This document shows, piece after piece, positions 42,393 through 50,341 of a stretch of 64,000 bases of DNA. Made by a program: the position numbers and the translations under genes. How positions within the stretch are numbered: the stretch's first letter is position 1; each line of letters starts with the position of its first letter. The stretch comes from DASWTL01 sp966250385 (GTDB lineage: Bacteria; Bacteroidota; Bacteroidia; Sphingobacteriales; Sphingobacteriaceae). Under the pieces are notes generated by a model that ran no database searches, was not told the DNA's origin, and saw nothing but the letters and a program-made list of their open reading frames with translations. Location of the stretch: contig CBINHC010000011.1 of the NCBI GenBank assembly GCA_966250385.1, positions 62,001 through 126,000 on the forward strand. The letters are read 5' to 3'.

Positions 42393-42975
42393 TGGCGTCA
42401 TCCTGATCTGCCTGCTGTTGCTGGCCGGAAGTGGCTCAGCCCAGTCACGGCATGAGCTGATTCCGGATGCGCTGGTGGTGCAGCATGCCGGCAGTATCGG
42501 CTTTTTCAGTTTCGGCGGCAGTTACGACCTCTTCCGGGATCACCAGGGAAACCTCGATCTGCTGTACGGCTTCGTGCCCGAAAGCAAGGGCGGACAGCTG
42601 GATATTCTGACCCTGAAGTTCGCTTACCGGCCGCTCGTACTGAAGGTCAGCAACGGCATAACCCTGAAGCCGCTGAATCCGGGCGCCTTTCTTTCTTACA
42701 CGTTCGATAAGGACCTGACGATCGTATTCGACAGGGAGCAATACGGCAAAGGCTATTACGGATGGTCTGAGGCCCTGCGTCTGCATTTATCCCTGAGCCA
42801 GGAAGCGGAGGTGTATTCCCGGCGCCTGATGGGCAGGGGGCCGGTCAGGGGAGTCGTCTTCTATTCCGAACTGAATGCCAGCGACCTTTACCTGGTCAGC
42901 TGGGTGCAGAACGCGCGGGGACTGCCCTTTACCGATATCCTGAAACTGGGTCTCGGGATCAAGGTCAGATTCTGA
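42358..42975 (+). CDS. Exported beta-barrel-like hypothetical protein
   Basis: A 205-residue product with a signal peptide (NFNGVILICLLLLAGSGSAQS) preceded by a short MEVCTCGKS extension. The mature part alternates aromatic and polar residues (GSIGFFSFGGSYDLFRDHQGNLDLLYGFVPE; LTLKFAYRPLVLKVSNGITLKP; LSYTFDKDLTIVFDREQYGKGYYGWSEALRLHLSLS) and ends in the C-terminal Phe (LGLGIKVRF) typical of outer-membrane beta-barrels. It overlaps the phosphoesterase gene by 35 bp, so both are translated from one message. No named family was recognised; a small outer-membrane protein is the best guess. Confidence 0.7.
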   Translation: MEVCTCGKSNFNGVILICLLLLAGSGSAQSRHELIPDALVVQHAGSIGFFSFGGSYDLFRDHQGNLDLLYGFVPESKGGQLDILTLKFAYRPLVLKVSNGITLKPLNPGAFLSYTFDKDLTIVFDREQYGKGYYGWSEALRLHLSLSQEAEVYSRRLMGRGPVRGVVFYSELNASDLYLVSWVQNARGLPFTDILKLGLGIKVRF

Positions 42976-43321
42976 GTGGTCCGGACCCTCCGGCGCCGTC
43001 GGTATCCGGCTTGTTTGAGCGGTTAATTTTCCCGGAGTGTGGTGAAGTGCCTGTGAAAAAAGCGCATCGCCGGACCGTTCGTGGAATACGCTGTGCGGAA
43101 GACGTGCAGAACTTTTGCAAACAAAAAATAATTCCTAATTTACGGAGTCTTACTTTCCGGGGAGGGGGGCTCAACGGACTGGCTTTCTGGCGGTACGGGA
43201 TGGCTTTTGCTAAAATTTTTGGAATAATTTTTGTTGTAAATTTTACAATAAGTGTCTGTGAATAAGATGTTAAAATAAACCCAACTTTTTCGTTTTTTTA
43301 ACGTTAAACAGGAAATATTTA
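42976..43321. other. AT-rich leader/promoter region of the primary sigma factor gene
   Basis: About 350 bp without a supported gene. The last 150 bp are much more AT-rich than the surroundings and hold two perfect dyads: TTGTAAA-T-TTTACAA at 43234-43248 and TTTAACGTTAAA at 43297-43308. The second overlaps the expected -33 region of the promoter with box at 43322. These are candidate operator sites. Confidence 0.5.
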
Positions 43322-43329
43322 TAACTTTG
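43322..43329 (+). promoter_or_regulatory. -7 box TAACTTTG of the primary sigma factor gene
   Basis: An exact TAnnTTTG match, 32 bp before the ATG at 43362. There is no TTG -33 element; instead the dyad TTTAACGTTAAA lies at that position, which suggests regulation. Confidence 0.5.
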
Positions 43330-43361
43330 CACGTTTTTTTAGAAAGGGTATTAACACATAA

Positions 43362-44222
43362 ATGAGACAACTCAAAATAACGCAATCGATTACCAACCGT
43401 GAGTCACAATCCCTGGATAAGTACTTACACGAGATTGGTAAAGTTGATCTGATAACTGCCGAAGAGGAAGTAATATTAGCACAGAAAATCCGGGAAGGGG
43501 ATCAGGCTGCTTTAGAACGGCTTACCAAGACCAACCTAAGGTTCGTGGTATCGGTTGCGAAACAATACCAGAACCAGGGTCTTACACTTGGAGACCTCAT
43601 TAACGAAGGGAACCTGGGACTGATCAAGGCGGCCAAGCGCTTTGACGAGACCAAGGGTTTTAAATTCATATCATACGCCGTTTGGTGGATCCGCCAGTCG
43701 ATTCTCCAGGCGATTGCTGAACAAAGCCGGATCGTGCGTCTTCCGCTGAACCAGGTGGGCTCCCTGAGCAAGATCAGCAAGGCCTTCTCCAAACTGGAGC
43801 AGGAATATGAGCGTGAACCGTCACCGGAGGAACTGGCGGACACGCTGGAGACGACCGTAGACAAGATTTCGGATACGCTCAGTAACTCAGGGCGTCACGT
43901 CTCCATGGATGCTCCATTCGTTCAGGGCGAAGAAAATACCCTGCTGGATGTACTCGAGAATAACGATCCGAATACTGACAGTACCCTGATCAACGAATCA
44001 CTTTCTGAAGAGATCAAGCGTTCCCTGGCCACCCTCACCGAGCGTGAACGGGAGATTATTGTGTTGTTTTTCGGTCTGAGTACCAACCATCCGCTTTCTC
44101 TGGAAGAGATCGGGGAGAAGTTCAATCTGACCCGCGAACGTGTTCGCCAGATCAAAGACAAAGCCCTTCAGCGGTTGCGCCATACCTCACGCAGCAAGAT
44201 CCTGAAATCATATTTGGGATAA
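43362..44222 (+). CDS. rpoD: Primary RNA polymerase sigma factor (RpoD/SigA type)
   Basis: The 286-residue protein has region 1.2 (ESQSLDKYLHEIGKVDLITAEEEVILAQKIREGD) and region 2 (NLRFVVSVAKQYQNQGLTLGDLINEGNLGLIKAAKRFDETKGFKFISYAVWWIRQSILQAI). Region 3 is present (RIVRLPLNQVGSLSKI), as is region 4 with its helix-turn-helix (LSLEEIGEKFNLTRERVRQIKDKALQRLRHTSR). The short N-terminus without region 1.1 is the form of the Bacteroidota housekeeping sigma factor, which recognises TTTG/TAnnTTTG promoters like those in this window. It is monocistronic, ending at a terminator. Confidence 0.95.
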   Translation: MRQLKITQSITNRESQSLDKYLHEIGKVDLITAEEEVILAQKIREGDQAALERLTKTNLRFVVSVAKQYQNQGLTLGDLINEGNLGLIKAAKRFDETKGFKFISYAVWWIRQSILQAIAEQSRIVRLPLNQVGSLSKISKAFSKLEQEYEREPSPEELADTLETTVDKISDTLSNSGRHVSMDAPFVQGEENTLLDVLENNDPNTDSTLINESLSEEIKRSLATLTEREREIIVLFFGLSTNHPLSLEEIGEKFNLTRERVRQIKDKALQRLRHTSRSKILKSYLG

Positions 44223-44250
44223 CCCGGGTTCTGCAAAATATTAGTAAAAA

Positions 44251-44276
44251 GATTGGGTCACCGCCCAATCTTTTTT
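44251..44276 (+). terminator. Rho-independent terminator after rpoD
   Basis: GATTGGG (44251-44257) pairs with CCCAATC (44264-44270) around a 6-nt loop, followed by TTTTTT. Confidence 0.85.
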
Positions 44277-44283
44277 ATTTTTG
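44253..44283 (+). promoter_or_regulatory. Promoter of gap overlapping the rpoD terminator
   Basis: TTG at 44253-44255, inside the terminator stem, and TATTTTTG at 44276-44283, which uses the last T of the terminator tract, are 20 bp apart. The gap ATG is 28 bp downstream. The arrangement repeats that seen after lolA. Confidence 0.45.
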
Positions 44284-44311
44284 CGCCTCCTGAACCAATT
44301 ATAACATCTTC

Positions 44312-45754
44312 ATGCACAAAAAATATCAAACCGAGTTCAATCAGTGGATTGAAAAGGAAAAGAAAGCGCTTGAGCTGCTCAGTATCGTCGGCCGGCTGCG
44401 ATTTGACCGGTCTGTCGAACTCGTGCTATTCAGAAAACCGCTGTTTGACGTCAGCAGCAGTGAGGTGCTCGCACACCACCAGTATGCCCGCCAGATCACC
44501 GGCAAGGAAATTTCCGTCTACGAGACCCTTGAACTGGCGCAGGCCATGCTCAAATGTAACCTGGCGCCATCGCGTATTGATATCGGCCGCCTGACCGCTG
44601 AATGGCTGGATGAACATCAGTTCTCCTCCGCCGAAGATTTTGTCGTGGCGAAACTGGCCGGCCACATGGGAAAAGACAAGATGAAAATGAAGCCGAAGGA
44701 TGTTATCCTGTTCGGTTTCGGTCGTATCGGCCGAATTGCGGCCCGGGAACTCATCACCCAGGCGGGTAAAGGGGAGCAGCTCCGGCTTCGCGCCATCGTA
44801 ACCCGGAGTTACAGCCCCGAGGAACTGACCAAAAGGGCGGAGCTGCTGCGCAATGACTCGGTTCACGGCCAGTTTTTCGGGACTATCGCGGAGGATTTTG
44901 AAAACCAGGCGCTTTGCATCAACGGCCAGATGATCCGGATGATCGCCGCCAGAAGTCCCGAGGAAGTGGATTATACCAGTTACGGGATAGAGGATGCGCT
45001 GCTGATCGATAATACCGGCGTCTTCCGTGACCGTGAGGGCCTATCCAGGCATTTGAGTTCCAAAGGAGTGAGCAAGGTTCTTTTAACGGCTCCGGGCAAG
45101 GGAGATATTCCCAATATCGTGTTCGGCATCAATGACAAGGGCCTGACTGCCGAGGAAACGATCTTTTCAGCTGCTTCCTGTACGACCAATGCGATCGTCC
45201 CGGTGCTCAGTCTCATCGAGCAGACATTCGGGATCGAGAAGGGGCATATCGAAACGGTGCACTCCTATACCAATGATCAGAATCTGCTTGACAACTATCA
45301 CAAGAAGTACCGCCGTGGGCGATCCGCTCCCCTCAATATGGTGATCACCGAAACAGGGGCCGATAAAGCGGTCGCCAAAGTTATCCCCCAGCTGGCGGGA
45401 AAGCTGACCGGTAATGCGGTCCGGGTGCCCACGCCGAACGTATCGCTGGCCATTCTGAACCTGGAGCTTGGCACTGCGGTCTCCCGGGAAGATCTGGAGC
45501 AGGTGCTGAAAGGCGCCTCATTGTTCGGCGACCTCGTTGAGCAGATCGAGTACTCGGTATCCCAGGAGCTTGTTTCGAGCGACGTGATCGGTAATTCCCA
45601 CGCTTCGGTCATCGACGGCCCCGCCACCATACTATCCCATGATCAGAAATCAGTGATCCTGTACGTTTGGTATGATAACGAATTCGGATATACCCGGCAG
45701 GTTGTCCGGCTCGCCAAGGCCCTGGCAGGGGTTATCCGTCTGACCTATTATTAA
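44312..45754 (+). CDS. gap: Glyceraldehyde-3-phosphate dehydrogenase, long form
   Basis: The 480-residue protein has an N-terminal helical extension of about 125 residues (HKKYQTEFNQWIEKEKKALELLSIVG) before a GAPDH core. The NAD-binding start is VILFGFGRIGRIAARELI, the catalytic Cys290 is in ASCTTNAIVPVL, the active-site His is in HSYTNDQNLLDNYHKK, and RRGRSAPLNMVITETGADKAV, VRVPTPNVSLAIL and WYDNEFGYTRQV follow. Long-form GAPDHs of this kind are common in Bacteroidota and gamma-proteobacteria beside or instead of the short form. The role of the extension is unknown. It works in glycolysis or gluconeogenesis. Confidence 0.94.
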   Translation: MHKKYQTEFNQWIEKEKKALELLSIVGRLRFDRSVELVLFRKPLFDVSSSEVLAHHQYARQITGKEISVYETLELAQAMLKCNLAPSRIDIGRLTAEWLDEHQFSSAEDFVVAKLAGHMGKDKMKMKPKDVILFGFGRIGRIAARELITQAGKGEQLRLRAIVTRSYSPEELTKRAELLRNDSVHGQFFGTIAEDFENQALCINGQMIRMIAARSPEEVDYTSYGIEDALLIDNTGVFRDREGLSRHLSSKGVSKVLLTAPGKGDIPNIVFGINDKGLTAEETIFSAASCTTNAIVPVLSLIEQTFGIEKGHIETVHSYTNDQNLLDNYHKKYRRGRSAPLNMVITETGADKAVAKVIPQLAGKLTGNAVRVPTPNVSLAILNLELGTAVSREDLEQVLKGASLFGDLVEQIEYSVSQELVSSDVIGNSHASVIDGPATILSHDQKSVILYVWYDNEFGYTRQVVRLAKALAGVIRLTYY

Positions 45755-45768
45755 CAGCATGTTTCAAC

Positions 45769-45844
45769 TGGGCTCCGGGGGCACCGATCCCGGGAGCCCA
45801 TCTGTCTTTCAGCCGGCCCGTCCGGCTGATTTTTTTTCTTTTTT
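45769..45844 (+). terminator. Double hairpin terminator after gap
   Basis: A first stem TGGGCTCC/GGAGCCCA (45769-45776 with 45793-45800) is followed by CAGCCGG-CCCGT-CCGGCTG (45810-45828) and A plus eight Ts. The second hairpin alone is a strong intrinsic terminator. Confidence 0.88.
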
Positions 45845-46281
45845 ATACGGTGTTTGATTCGGTGTGCCCGCCCGGGTGCACAATATTCTCTCTTTCTTTA
45901 CAGTACGTCACCCCGGATCCCGCGTCCGTTTTCCCAAACGTGAGCTAATGCCCTGCTGTGCAGGGGACACGGAACCGGGAAGTGCCCGGCGCCGGTGTAT
46001 TTTTTCTCACTTTCCCGCTTTATTTCTCACTTCCGGGCTGAAAGTTCCCGTTTCAGCCCGGCTTTTTAACGGAACCGTGATGGGGCCGTTGAAAGCCACA
46101 ATTTTGGTCAAAAAGTGCGTTTTAAGGCCTGCACATGGCGTTTCGCAAATTTCACACTTTGATATACAATGTACCTCCGGGGGGAACTTTTTACCCATTG
46201 TCTAGTTAATCAGTTGTCCGCTTCAATAAACAAAGTGTGCCAGTTAACCAGAAATCAAAAAAACCATTGGAGGTAAAAGAA
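45845..46281 (+). promoter_or_regulatory. Leader region of the exopolysaccharide operon
   Basis: About 440 bp between the gap terminator and the first polysaccharide gene. It contains no supported gene: an apparent 113-codon frame at 45864-46205 has no family likeness and spans a terminator. It holds the strong terminator at 46033-46067 and, near its end, a good Shine-Dalgarno sequence GGAGG at 46269-46273. No TAnnTTTG promoter with a proper -33 element was found, so the promoter is probably not of the housekeeping type or lies in a degenerate form. Confidence 0.5.
46033..46067 (+). terminator. Intrinsic terminator within the exopolysaccharide leader
   Basis: CCGGGCTGAAA (46033-46043) pairs perfectly with TTTCAGCCCGG (46051-46061) around GTTCCCG, and CTTTTT follows. 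It lies about 200 bp downstream of gap's own terminator and 215 bp upstream of the first polysaccharide gene, so it either backs up the gap terminator or attenuates the polysaccharide operon. Confidence 0.8.
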
Positions 46282-47079
46282 ATGAATATTAAACCACACC
46301 GAAAAATAGCACTTTATGCCTGCGGGATCATGCTTCTGGCATCGTGTTCGACGCAGAAGGATCTCGTTTATTTCAGTGATCTGGACAACGGTCAGCGGTT
46401 CGAGCTGGCGGTCCCGCAGCAGATCGAACCCCAGGTTCAGCCTAATGATATCCTGAGCATCAGCGTCAGCACCCTCAGTCCGGAATCCAATGTCCTGTTC
46501 AGCGGTGGTGCCAGTGTCTCACGGGTGAGCAGCGGAACTGCTTATCCGTCCACTGCCGGTTCCACAGCCAGCGGGTATACCGTTGACAAGAACGGTTATA
46601 TCAATTTCCCGGTCCTCGGACAGGTAAAAGTTGCCGGTCTGACCAAGGAGCAGGTCCGGGATAAACTGGCAACCGAGATCAGCAAGTATGTAAAGTCACC
46701 GATTGTAAACGTGGCCTATGAAAATTTCAAGGTAACGGTTATCGGGGAGGTGAGTCGCCCGTCCACCTTCACCGTGAACAACGATCAGATCAACCTTCTG
46801 GAGGCGCTTGGTCTGGCAGGGGATATGACCGTTTACGGTAAACGGGACAACGTGCTGATCATCCGCGAACAGAACGGCAAACGGACCATGAACCGCGTGA
46901 ACCTGAACCGCAAGGATGTTCTCAACTCCCCGTTCTTCTACCTGAAGCAGAATGATATTGTATATGTGGAACCGGACAAAGCCAAGGGGGCCCAGATCTC
47001 TGCCGGACGCCAGGTCCTGCCTTATATCGTTTCGGCTGCTTCGATCATCACTATCGTGGTTTCAAGATTAATACCGTAA
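46282..47079 (+). CDS. Wza-like polysaccharide export lipoprotein
   Basis: The 265-residue product has a lipoprotein signal with lipobox LLASC (KIALYACGIMLLASC). A polysaccharide-export (Poly_export) domain follows (VQPNDILSISVSTLSPESNVLF...YTVDKNGYINFPVLGQVKVAGLTKEQVRDKLATEI), then one SLBB domain (VTVIGEVSRPSTFTVNNDQINLLEALGLAGDMTVYGKRDNVLIIRE). A C-terminal hydrophobic segment (LPYIVSAASIITIVVSRLI) may be the membrane-spanning helix. It forms the outer-membrane export channel with the Wzc-like protein encoded next. Its start at 46282 follows an unusually clear GGAGG; an in-frame GTG at 46237 would place residues before the signal peptide. Confidence 0.93.
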   Translation: MNIKPHRKIALYACGIMLLASCSTQKDLVYFSDLDNGQRFELAVPQQIEPQVQPNDILSISVSTLSPESNVLFSGGASVSRVSSGTAYPSTAGSTASGYTVDKNGYINFPVLGQVKVAGLTKEQVRDKLATEISKYVKSPIVNVAYENFKVTVIGEVSRPSTFTVNNDQINLLEALGLAGDMTVYGKRDNVLIIREQNGKRTMNRVNLNRKDVLNSPFFYLKQNDIVYVEPDKAKGAQISAGRQVLPYIVSAASIITIVVSRLIP

Positions 47080-47106
47080 TCAAGAACCTGTTAATCAAAA
47101 TCTGTT

Positions 47107-49413
47107 ATGTCTGATAAGCAAATCCAACAGCTGGAAGAGACCAATATTAAGAACATATTTCTAAGGTACTTCAGATACTGGTATCTGTTTGCCGGGACGC
47201 TGATCCTCTGCCTGACGGCCGCATTTTTTTATCTGCGGTACGCGACGCGGGAATATGAAGTGACCACCACCTTACTGATCAAGGATGACCGGACCAAGAG
47301 CGGTCAGCCGATCCAGGAAATGGACTATAATGTGATGGATCTGTTCGTTAAGAAGCAAAACAGCATCGAGAACGAGATGGAGATCCTGAAATCCAGATCC
47401 CTCCTTCAAAAGGCGCTCCAGGAACTTAAGCTGGAGGTCACCTACTATACTCAGGGTAAAATGAAGGAAACGGAGATTTACGGGGCTTCTGTTCCTTTGA
47501 AAGTGGAGTACCAGCAGATCAGGCCCGAGGCCTACCAGGAGGAGGTCGTGATTCATCCGATCAGCAACAATACCTTTAAGCTGGAGGACGGGTCGTCCCT
47601 GACCTATTACCGCTACGGACAGGTGATCAAACGTCCGTACGCGACTTTCGCTGTCAGGAAGACCCCTGCATTCAACCTTCCGCTGAAGCCGGTGCGTATC
47701 CAGTTCAATAACCTGGAAAAACTTGCCAGCAGTTACTCTGCGAGCCTCACCGTTGCACCGGCTAATGTGGACGCAAAGGTGTTGACCCTGAGTTATGTCA
47801 CCGAAGTGCCGCAGAAAGGCATCGATATCCTGAACAAACTGCTCGCGGTTTATAATGAGGAAAATATAGCGGATAAGAATAAGGTGGTCGCCAATACGAT
47901 TCAGTTCATCAATGACCGCCTGGAAGGGCTGGCTGCCGAACTTGAGGACGTGGAAGGAACGGTCGCCAAGTACAAGCAACAGTCCGGGATCACCGATGTC
48001 AACTCCGATGTTCAGATGTACCTGCAGCAGAGCGGTGCCTATAACCAGCAGCTGGCCGACCAGGATATCCAGCTGAGCGTTCTGCAGTCCATTGAAAACT
48101 ACCTGAGAAAACAGGGATCGGACGGGCTGGTTCCCAGTACGCTGGGCGTCGAGGATGAAGGGCTTCAGAGCATGATCAGCCAGTTCAACAACCTCCAGCT
48201 TGAGCGGACCAGAATTCTTCGTACAGCCAACCCGGATAACCCGATCGTCGTTAATATTAATGAACAGCTGAGCGGTCTGCGGTCCAGTATGCTGGAAAAT
48301 ATTCAGAATATGAAGCGTGGGGTTCAGGTGACCCGGAATAACCTCCGTGCGAACTCCGGGATGTACCAGTCCAAGATTCAGTCCGTTCCCGGCGTGGAAA
48401 AGGACCTCCTCGAGATCAAGAGACAACAGGGCGTGAAGGAAAACCTGTATCTGTACCTGCTCCAGAAACGCGAGGAATCCACGCTTTCGCTGCAGGCGAC
48501 CGGCACGAACTCGAAGGTGATCGATCATCCGAAAGCCAGCGGATCCCCGGTTAGTCCCAAAACCCAGCTCGTGTACCTGTGCGCGCTGGTCTTCGGACTC
48601 GGACTTCCCTTCTCCGGACTATATCTCCGTGAGATGATGAACGAAAAGATCGAGACCCTGGCCGATGTGGAAAAACTGACCAATGCGCCGGTCCTCGGCG
48701 AGATCAGCCACAGCGACAGCAAGGGCAATATCGTGGTACGGAAGAACAGCCGGAATATCATTTCAGAGTTCTACCGCCTGATCCGTACGAACCTGCAGTT
48801 TGTCACGCAGGGCCGGGATAACCAGGTGATCCTGGTGACTTCCAGCATGAGCCAGGAAGGTAAGACGTTCTTCTGCATCAACTTCGCATCCAGCCTGGCG
48901 CTGACTGAGAAACGGGTGGTTATCCTCGATTTTGACTTGCGCAAACCGAAGCTGCTGGCCGATATGGGCATCAAGAACGACAAGGGGATCAGTAACTACC
49001 TGCTCGGCCGGATGACCTCCATCGAGGAGATCATCAAGCCTTCGAATGTGCTGCCCAATCTTTCAGTGATCGGGGCGGGTTCCATCCCGGAAGATCCGGC
49101 TGAGCTGATGATGAATCCGCGTACCGAACGCCTGATCGAATACCTTAAGACAAAATACGATTACGTGATCATCGACACCTCACCGGTTGGTCAGGTCGCC
49201 GACGCTTTCAATCTGGCGCAGTATGCGGACTGCAGCATCTATATCATGCGGTACAACTATACGCTGACCAGCCAGGTGAAAATTTTCAATGACATCTATG
49301 AAAATGAAAAACTGAAGTTTCCTATGGTCGTACTGAACGATGCCAAGAAGGAAAACTTCAGAAAATACGGCTACGGCTACGGATACAGCGCAGGATATGC
49401 GATGAATTCCTGA
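47107..49413 (+). CDS. Wzc-like polysaccharide co-polymerase/tyrosine autokinase
   Basis: The 768-residue protein begins with a Wzz domain (transmembrane helix at about 22-42), has a long periplasmic part with coiled-coil stretches (about 250-430) and a second transmembrane helix at about 495-515. The cytoplasmic BY-kinase domain has Walker A VTSSMSQEGKTFFCINFASSLAL near residue 577, Walker A' VVILDFDLRKPKL and Walker B YDYVIIDTSPVG. The C-terminus KYGYGYGYSAGYAMNS is the tyrosine cluster that is autophosphorylated. It controls chain length and export with the Wza-like lipoprotein. Confidence 0.95.
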   Translation: MSDKQIQQLEETNIKNIFLRYFRYWYLFAGTLILCLTAAFFYLRYATREYEVTTTLLIKDDRTKSGQPIQEMDYNVMDLFVKKQNSIENEMEILKSRSLLQKALQELKLEVTYYTQGKMKETEIYGASVPLKVEYQQIRPEAYQEEVVIHPISNNTFKLEDGSSLTYYRYGQVIKRPYATFAVRKTPAFNLPLKPVRIQFNNLEKLASSYSASLTVAPANVDAKVLTLSYVTEVPQKGIDILNKLLAVYNEENIADKNKVVANTIQFINDRLEGLAAELEDVEGTVAKYKQQSGITDVNSDVQMYLQQSGAYNQQLADQDIQLSVLQSIENYLRKQGSDGLVPSTLGVEDEGLQSMISQFNNLQLERTRILRTANPDNPIVVNINEQLSGLRSSMLENIQNMKRGVQVTRNNLRANSGMYQSKIQSVPGVEKDLLEIKRQQGVKENLYLYLLQKREESTLSLQATGTNSKVIDHPKASGSPVSPKTQLVYLCALVFGLGLPFSGLYLREMMNEKIETLADVEKLTNAPVLGEISHSDSKGNIVVRKNSRNIISEFYRLIRTNLQFVTQGRDNQVILVTSSMSQEGKTFFCINFASSLALTEKRVVILDFDLRKPKLLADMGIKNDKGISNYLLGRMTSIEEIIKPSNVLPNLSVIGAGSIPEDPAELMMNPRTERLIEYLKTKYDYVIIDTSPVGQVADAFNLAQYADCSIYIMRYNYTLTSQVKIFNDIYENEKLKFPMVVLNDAKKENFRKYGYGYGYSAGYAMNS

Positions 49414-49521
49414 CCGACAACATACAATACCTATATAACCGAGGGAAATCCTCACTCATGCACACGATCAGTGATTCCGGCCTTTTACCCGGCCGGGTTC
49501 ACGAAAAACATCACCGGAGCC

Positions 49522-49545
49522 GCCCCGGGTTTCAGAACCCGGGGC
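49522..49545. repeat. Perfect 10-bp stem-loop
   Basis: GCCCCGGGTT (49522-49531) pairs perfectly with AACCCGGGGC (49536-49545) around TCAG. No T-tract follows, so it is not a standard terminator. It could be a pause or processing site, or an mRNA stabiliser at the 3' end of the Wzc message. Confidence 0.65.
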
Positions 49546-49612
49546 CGTGCCCCAGCCCCGATACCCCGGTATCGAAACCTAAACTGCCTCAACTGTCCGG
49601 AAAAAATGACCA

Positions 49613-49697
49613 TGTAAGTGGATTGGCGAAGCCATATCCGGCGGTTAACTAAAGAAGATCAACAAAAAAACACACACTGTAAGTGGATTGGCGAAGC
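49613..49697. repeat. Exact 20-bp direct repeat upstream of the UpxY gene
   Basis: TGTAAGTGGATTGGCGAAGC occurs at 49613-49632 and 49678-49697, 65 bp apart and identical over 20 bp. A chance exact 20-mer in 64 kb is improbable. The second copy lies 37 bp before the ATG of the antiterminator gene. It could be a tandem operator or an RNA element recognised by a NusG-like factor. Confidence 0.85.
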
Positions 49698-49733
49698 TGC
49701 GCCTGCTCATCACTGCAGTACAATCACGAACGA

Positions 49734-50261
49734 ATGGACCGAGTTTCTGAGATCAAAGCTGCACGAAGCAAACAATGGCGGGTCGTTTACACCCGGCCCC
49801 GATGGGAAAAAAAAGTAAACGGACTGCTTGAGCAGAAAGGCATTGAATCTTATTGCCCAGTGATCAAAAGGGAAAGCCAGTGGGCTGACCGCAAGAAGAC
49901 AGTCGAATGGCCGTTGTTCAGCGCCTACCTGTTTGTCAGGGTCAACGCCCGGGAGGAACTCGCCGTGCGGGAGACCACCGGGGTGATCAACTTCGTGTAC
50001 CATTGCGGGAAGCCAGCGACCCTCCACGAAAGCGTGATCGAGGATATCCGTTCCTTCCTCTTGACCTACGATGACCTGGAGACGGTCAGAATCCGGGACC
50101 TGAAGGTTGGGGATACCGTAAAGATCACAAACGGCGCATTCTGCGATCACACCGGAAAAGTCGTCAGGCTCGAAGGCAAGAAAGTCCTGATGGTGCTGGA
50201 GCACCTTGACTGTGCACTCATTACCAGGGTTACCGTCGGAGATGTAGATCTGGTGGAATAA
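49734..50261 (+). CDS. UpxY-family transcription antiterminator (NusG-like)
   Basis: The 175-residue protein has an N-terminal NGN domain (KQWRVVYTRPRWEKKVNGLLEQKGIESYCPVIKRESQWADRKKTVEWPLFSAYLFVRV) and a C-terminal KOW domain (LKVGDTVKITNGAFCDHTGKVVRLEGKKVLMVLEHLDCALITRV). This is the UpxY/RfaH-like class that promotes read-through of long capsule operons in Bacteroides. It is the third gene of the operon rather than the first, as is usual for upxY. The ATG at 49734 is preferred over an upstream in-frame GTG. It probably acts on the leader terminator and on its own operon. Confidence 0.9.
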   Translation: MDRVSEIKAARSKQWRVVYTRPRWEKKVNGLLEQKGIESYCPVIKRESQWADRKKTVEWPLFSAYLFVRVNAREELAVRETTGVINFVYHCGKPATLHESVIEDIRSFLLTYDDLETVRIRDLKVGDTVKITNGAFCDHTGKVVRLEGKKVLMVLEHLDCALITRVTVGDVDLVE

Positions 50262-50341
50262 TTTTCGTTATGAGAAAAAAATTCCACGATTTGTGAAACA
50301 AAATGCGTGATGTTGCGCTTTGTATAGGAAAAAGCGATACC

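Larger units (their letters stand above)
49414..49733. other. Regulatory intergenic region inside the exopolysaccharide operon
   Basis: A 320-bp gap, large for this otherwise tight operon. It holds a perfect 10-bp hairpin (49522-49545), a second stem CGATAC/GTATCG around 49558-49573, and the 20-bp direct repeats at 49613 and 49678. No supported gene is present. Placed directly before the antiterminator gene, it may contain its promoter or its RNA target. Confidence 0.5.

Noticed and set aside
45864..46205. 113-codon gene in the exopolysaccharide leader
   Set aside because: It is crossed by an intrinsic terminator and has no recognisable protein features.
47272..48528. 418-codon frame antisense to the Wzc-like gene
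   Set aside because: Product lacks known domains, and the sense strand encodes an intact autokinase.
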